From G965197675 sp965197675 (lineage in GTDB: Bacteria; Chloroflexota; Dehalococcoidia; Plut-88900): a DNA stretch of 64,000 nt. Positions 61,553 to 64,000 of the stretch are shown here, piece by piece. The translations under genes and the position numbers were made by a program. The stretch covers positions 2,542,001 through 2,606,000 of the forward strand of contig OZ240221.1 of the NCBI GenBank assembly GCA_965197675.1, given 5' to 3'. Below the pieces are notes generated by a model. That model ran no database searches and was not told the DNA's origin. It saw nothing but the letters and a program-made list of their open reading frames with translations. How positions within the stretch are numbered: the first letter of the stretch is position 1; every line of letters starts with the position of its first letter.

Positions 61553-62806
61553 ATGCGCGTAATCCACTTCTCCGACTTGCACATCGGCGTGGAGAACTAT
61601 GGGCGGATTGACCCCTCTACCGGCCTCTCCACCCGTATGGGCGACTTCCTCTCCGCCCTGGACGAGCTGGTGGACTACGCCATCGACAACCAGGTCGACC
61701 TCGTCCTCTTCTCCGGGGACGCCTTCAAGAGCCGCGAGCCTAACCAGACACAGCAGAGGGAGTTCGCCAAGCGCATAGCTCGCCTCGCCAACCAGGACGT
61801 ACAGGTCTTCCTGCTGGTGGGCAACCACGATATCCCCCACGCCCCCTCCAGGGCCACCGCCGTAGAGATCTACCATACCCTGGCCGTCCACAACGTCATC
61901 GTAGCCGACGCAGCAGGCACCTGGCCCATCCAGACCCGCAGCGGCACAATCCAGATAGTAGGCCTCCCATGGCCTCGCCGAAGCCTCCTCCTCGCCCGAG
62001 ACTCCGCCAAGAACCTCACCTTCGACCAGATGAACGAAGAGCTGCAGAGAATCCTCACAGAGCGAGTGATGAGAGAGGCCCAAGCCCTTGACGCATCCCT
62101 CCCCTCCATCCTAGCCGCCCACGTCTCCATCTCCCAGGCCACAGTCGGCTCCGAGAAGACGATGATGGTGGGCAACGACCACGTCCTCCTCCTCAGCAAC
62201 ATCGCCCTTCCCGCCTTCGACTACGTCGCCCTGGGGCACATCCACAAGATGCAGGTGCTCAACCAGTCCCCGCCCGTAGTCTACAGCGGCAGCCTCCAAC
62301 GGGTGGACTTCAGCGAAGAGAAGGATGACAAGGGATTCTACGTCATCGACATAGACCCCACTCTGGAGCAGGGCCGAAGAGTAACCGATTATCGATTTCA
62401 ACAGGTCAACGCCAGGCCCTTCGTGACCATAGACGTAACCATCCAACCCACCGACCCAGACCCAACAGCCACAGTCTTGAGGGAGATCGAGCGCCGCCCC
62501 ATCTCTGGTGCGGTGGTCAGAGTGAGAATCCAGGTCCCCGCCGAGCTGGAGGGCATGGTTCGAGAGACAGAGCTGAGAAAGGCGCTGAAAGGAGCCCACT
62601 TCATAGCAGCCATCTCCAAGAACGTGGATAAGACCAGAACAACCCGGCTTCAGGGCCAGGCCGTCGAGGCCATGACCCCATTGGACGCCCTCAGGGCCTA
62701 CCTGGACTCGATTGCTCAGGAACGAGGTTGGTCAGAGCGACAGATTCAAGAGTTCATGGATCACGGCGAGTCCTTGATTCGAGAAGTGCATACCCAAGAA
62801 GAATAA
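61553..62806 (+). CDS. Mre11/SbcD-like DNA repair nuclease
   Basis: 417 residues. Metallophosphoesterase motifs in order: HFSDLHIGVENYG, LFSGDAFKSREP, LVGNHDIPHAP, LAAHVSISQA and ALGHIHKMQVL. A C-terminal capping domain follows (VRVRIQVPAELEGM). Such nucleases normally partner an SbcC/Rad50 ATPase; none lies in the 1.2 kb downstream. May join HerA-NurA in end processing. The start has no strong ribosome site. Confidence 0.87.
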   Translation: MRVIHFSDLHIGVENYGRIDPSTGLSTRMGDFLSALDELVDYAIDNQVDLVLFSGDAFKSREPNQTQQREFAKRIARLANQDVQVFLLVGNHDIPHAPSRATAVEIYHTLAVHNVIVADAAGTWPIQTRSGTIQIVGLPWPRRSLLLARDSAKNLTFDQMNEELQRILTERVMREAQALDASLPSILAAHVSISQATVGSEKTMMVGNDHVLLLSNIALPAFDYVALGHIHKMQVLNQSPPVVYSGSLQRVDFSEEKDDKGFYVIDIDPTLEQGRRVTDYRFQQVNARPFVTIDVTIQPTDPDPTATVLREIERRPISGAVVRVRIQVPAELEGMVRETELRKALKGAHFIAAISKNVDKTRTTRLQGQAVEAMTPLDALRAYLDSIAQERGWSERQIQEFMDHGESLIREVHTQEE

Positions 62807-62827
62807 GGCTTCGGCCTATGATATGAT

Positions 62828-62856
62828 TTGAGCGCAAGCTGCCTAGTCACTAGAAT
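62828..62856 (+). promoter_or_regulatory. Putative promoter of the dehydrogenase gene
   Basis: TTGAGC (62828-62833), 17-bp spacer, TAGAAT (62851-62856), 30 bp before the start at 62887. Confidence 0.55.
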
Positions 62857-62886
62857 AATCCAAATCCACCTATCCGAGGTTATTGA

Positions 62887-63972
62887 ATGAATATACTGGA
62901 CTACATGGAGAAATACGACTTTGAACAGATGTCCATGTACACCGACAAAGAGGTGGGGTTGAGGGCCTTCATCTGCATTCACGATACCACCCTTGGCCCA
63001 GCCTGTGGCGGCACCCGAATGTGGCCCTTCGCCACCGAAGAAGAGGCCGCCATGGATGTCCTTAGACTGGCCAGGGCCATGACCTACAAATCCTCGCTGG
63101 CTGGACTGGACCTGGGAGGTGGCAAGGCCCTCATCATGGGAGACGCCACTACCGACAAGACCGAGGCTTTAATGAGAGCCCACGGTCGCTTCGTCGATAC
63201 CCTGGGAGGCAGATACGTCACCACGGAGGACGTGGGGATAGTCGTAGACGACGTCGTCAACATGAGAAAGGAAACGCCCTATTCCGCTGGTCTCCCCGCG
63301 TCTCACGGAGGTCTGGGCGGCGCGGAGGTGATCACCGGTTACGGAATCTACGTAGGCTCAAAAGCCTGTATGAAAGAGGTGACCGGCTCCGATTCCTTGA
63401 GTGGAAAGACCGTCGCTATCCAGGGGTTTGGAAAGGTGGCCTACAGCTACGCCGAGTACCTGAACAAAGAGGGCGCCAGGATAATCGCTGCCGACGTCAA
63501 TGAGAGCAGAGTAGCCAGGGCTGTCGAGATGGGCGCCACCATCGTTAGCCCCGAGGACATTTACGACGTTGAATGCGACGTCTTCTCCCCCAATGCACTG
63601 GGCGGCGTCCTGAACAGCGACACCATTCCCAGGATCAAGGCTCCAATAGTCGCAGGAGCAGCCAACAACCAGCTCCTGGAAGATAAACACGCCGATGAGC
63701 TTCAACAGGCAGGGATTCTCTACGCCCCCGATTATGCCATCAATCCCGGCGGCATCATCACGGTGGCCTGTGAGATGGGTGGTTACGGCCGGGAAGCAGC
63801 GATGGAACAGACGGCAAGAGTCCACGACACCCTGTCCAACATCTTTTCCTTGGCTAAGTCAGAGGGGACCACCACGGCTAGAGCAGCTGACCGCCTAGCG
63901 GAAGATAGGATAGCCAAGGTTCGCAAAGTCAAACGCATCTACCCTGGAGACAACCAGCACCACGGACAATAG
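62887..63972 (+). CDS. Leu/Val/Phe dehydrogenase (Glu dehydrogenase superfamily)
   Basis: 361 residues, CGAGG ribosome site. Amino-acid dehydrogenase of the leucine-dehydrogenase type: GPACGGTRMWPFATEEEAAM, KSSLAGLDLGGGKALIMGD (catalytic Lys), GRYVTTEDVGIVVDDV, and the NAD-binding GKTVAIQGFGKVAYSYAEYL. It deaminates a branched-chain or aromatic amino acid to the 2-oxo acid. The length is that of leucine dehydrogenases. Nothing else of the pathway is seen in the window. Confidence 0.9.
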   Translation: MNILDYMEKYDFEQMSMYTDKEVGLRAFICIHDTTLGPACGGTRMWPFATEEEAAMDVLRLARAMTYKSSLAGLDLGGGKALIMGDATTDKTEALMRAHGRFVDTLGGRYVTTEDVGIVVDDVVNMRKETPYSAGLPASHGGLGGAEVITGYGIYVGSKACMKEVTGSDSLSGKTVAIQGFGKVAYSYAEYLNKEGARIIAADVNESRVARAVEMGATIVSPEDIYDVECDVFSPNALGGVLNSDTIPRIKAPIVAGAANNQLLEDKHADELQQAGILYAPDYAINPGGIITVACEMGGYGREAAMEQTARVHDTLSNIFSLAKSEGTTTARAADRLAEDRIAKVRKVKRIYPGDNQHHGQ

Positions 63973-64000
63973 CATTAGCGCTGCCGCGCTCCCGCCAGGC

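Overview
The window looks like a chromosomal segment of a Chloroflexota bacterium, most likely class Dehalococcoidia (SAR202-like). This is an inference from gene content: an 11-gene complex I operon (nuoABCDHIJKLMN) without the NADH-oxidising subunits NuoE, F and G; a K+-dependent membrane pyrophosphatase; a succinate dehydrogenase/fumarate reductase whose third subunit is HdrB-like; a HerA-NurA module; SelB; and many MFS and dehydrogenase genes. DNA is moderately GC-rich, and TTG and GTG starts are common. No tRNA, rRNA or CRISPR array was recognised.

Layout. 1-674: repeats and a promoter. 675-2735: membrane pyrophosphatase. 2937-4408: a PLD-like protein and a metallo-beta-lactamase-fold hydrolase. 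4573-5601: an IS30-family element with a frameshifted transposase. 5948-16265: the nuo operon with a small DUF2007-like gene between nuoK and nuoL. 16462-19794: a zinc-ribbon membrane protein, a formyltransferase, NAD kinase and a NUDIX hydrolase. 20014-21779: a dual-OB/DUF488/DUF488 cassette whose first gene is frameshifted. 22049-25571: sdhA-sdhB-hdrB-like. 25793-32569: an adenosine-kinase-like gene facing an operon mmdA-oadA-idh-mdh. 32749-34364: folP, folK and a Trm112-like protein. 34665-35698: a second IS30 copy with an intact transposase. 35888-43630: a nitronate-monooxygenase-like gene and the operon selB-nurA-HAS protein-herA-hydroxyacid dehydrogenase. 44142-50602: MFS, holA and hemW plus two more MFS genes. 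51112-56667: YchF-like ATPase, PHP phosphoesterase, glyQS, a membrane protein and a YceI lipoprotein. 56668-58073: a debris zone with a truncated NYN domain, a copied fragment of the glyQS 3' end and a 180-bp tandem duplication. 58365-61235: a DNA methyltransferase and a large DGQHR-domain protein. 61553-63972: a Mre11/SbcD-like nuclease and a leucine-dehydrogenase-family enzyme.

How the genes fit together. Complex I, succinate dehydrogenase and the pyrophosphatase make a respiratory, ion-gradient module. The mmdA-oadA-idh-mdh operon resembles a transcarboxylase coupled to the TCA cycle: methylmalonyl-CoA carboxyl groups could pass to pyruvate, giving oxaloacetate for malate dehydrogenase. 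HerA, NurA and a Mre11-like nuclease suggest archaeal-style DNA-end processing. The methyltransferase/DGQHR pair at 58365-61235 is the best candidate for an undescribed system: a TSPPY-type DNA methylase next to a protein with a nuclease-like N-terminus, a central DGQHR motif and a C-terminal HEPN-like RNxxxH motif.

Nearly every long intergenic stretch is built from the same repeat modules. One is a perfect hairpin, ATTCCCGTG-CTTGA-CACGGGAAT, and both IS30 copies sit in it with the same 3-bp target duplication (CGG).
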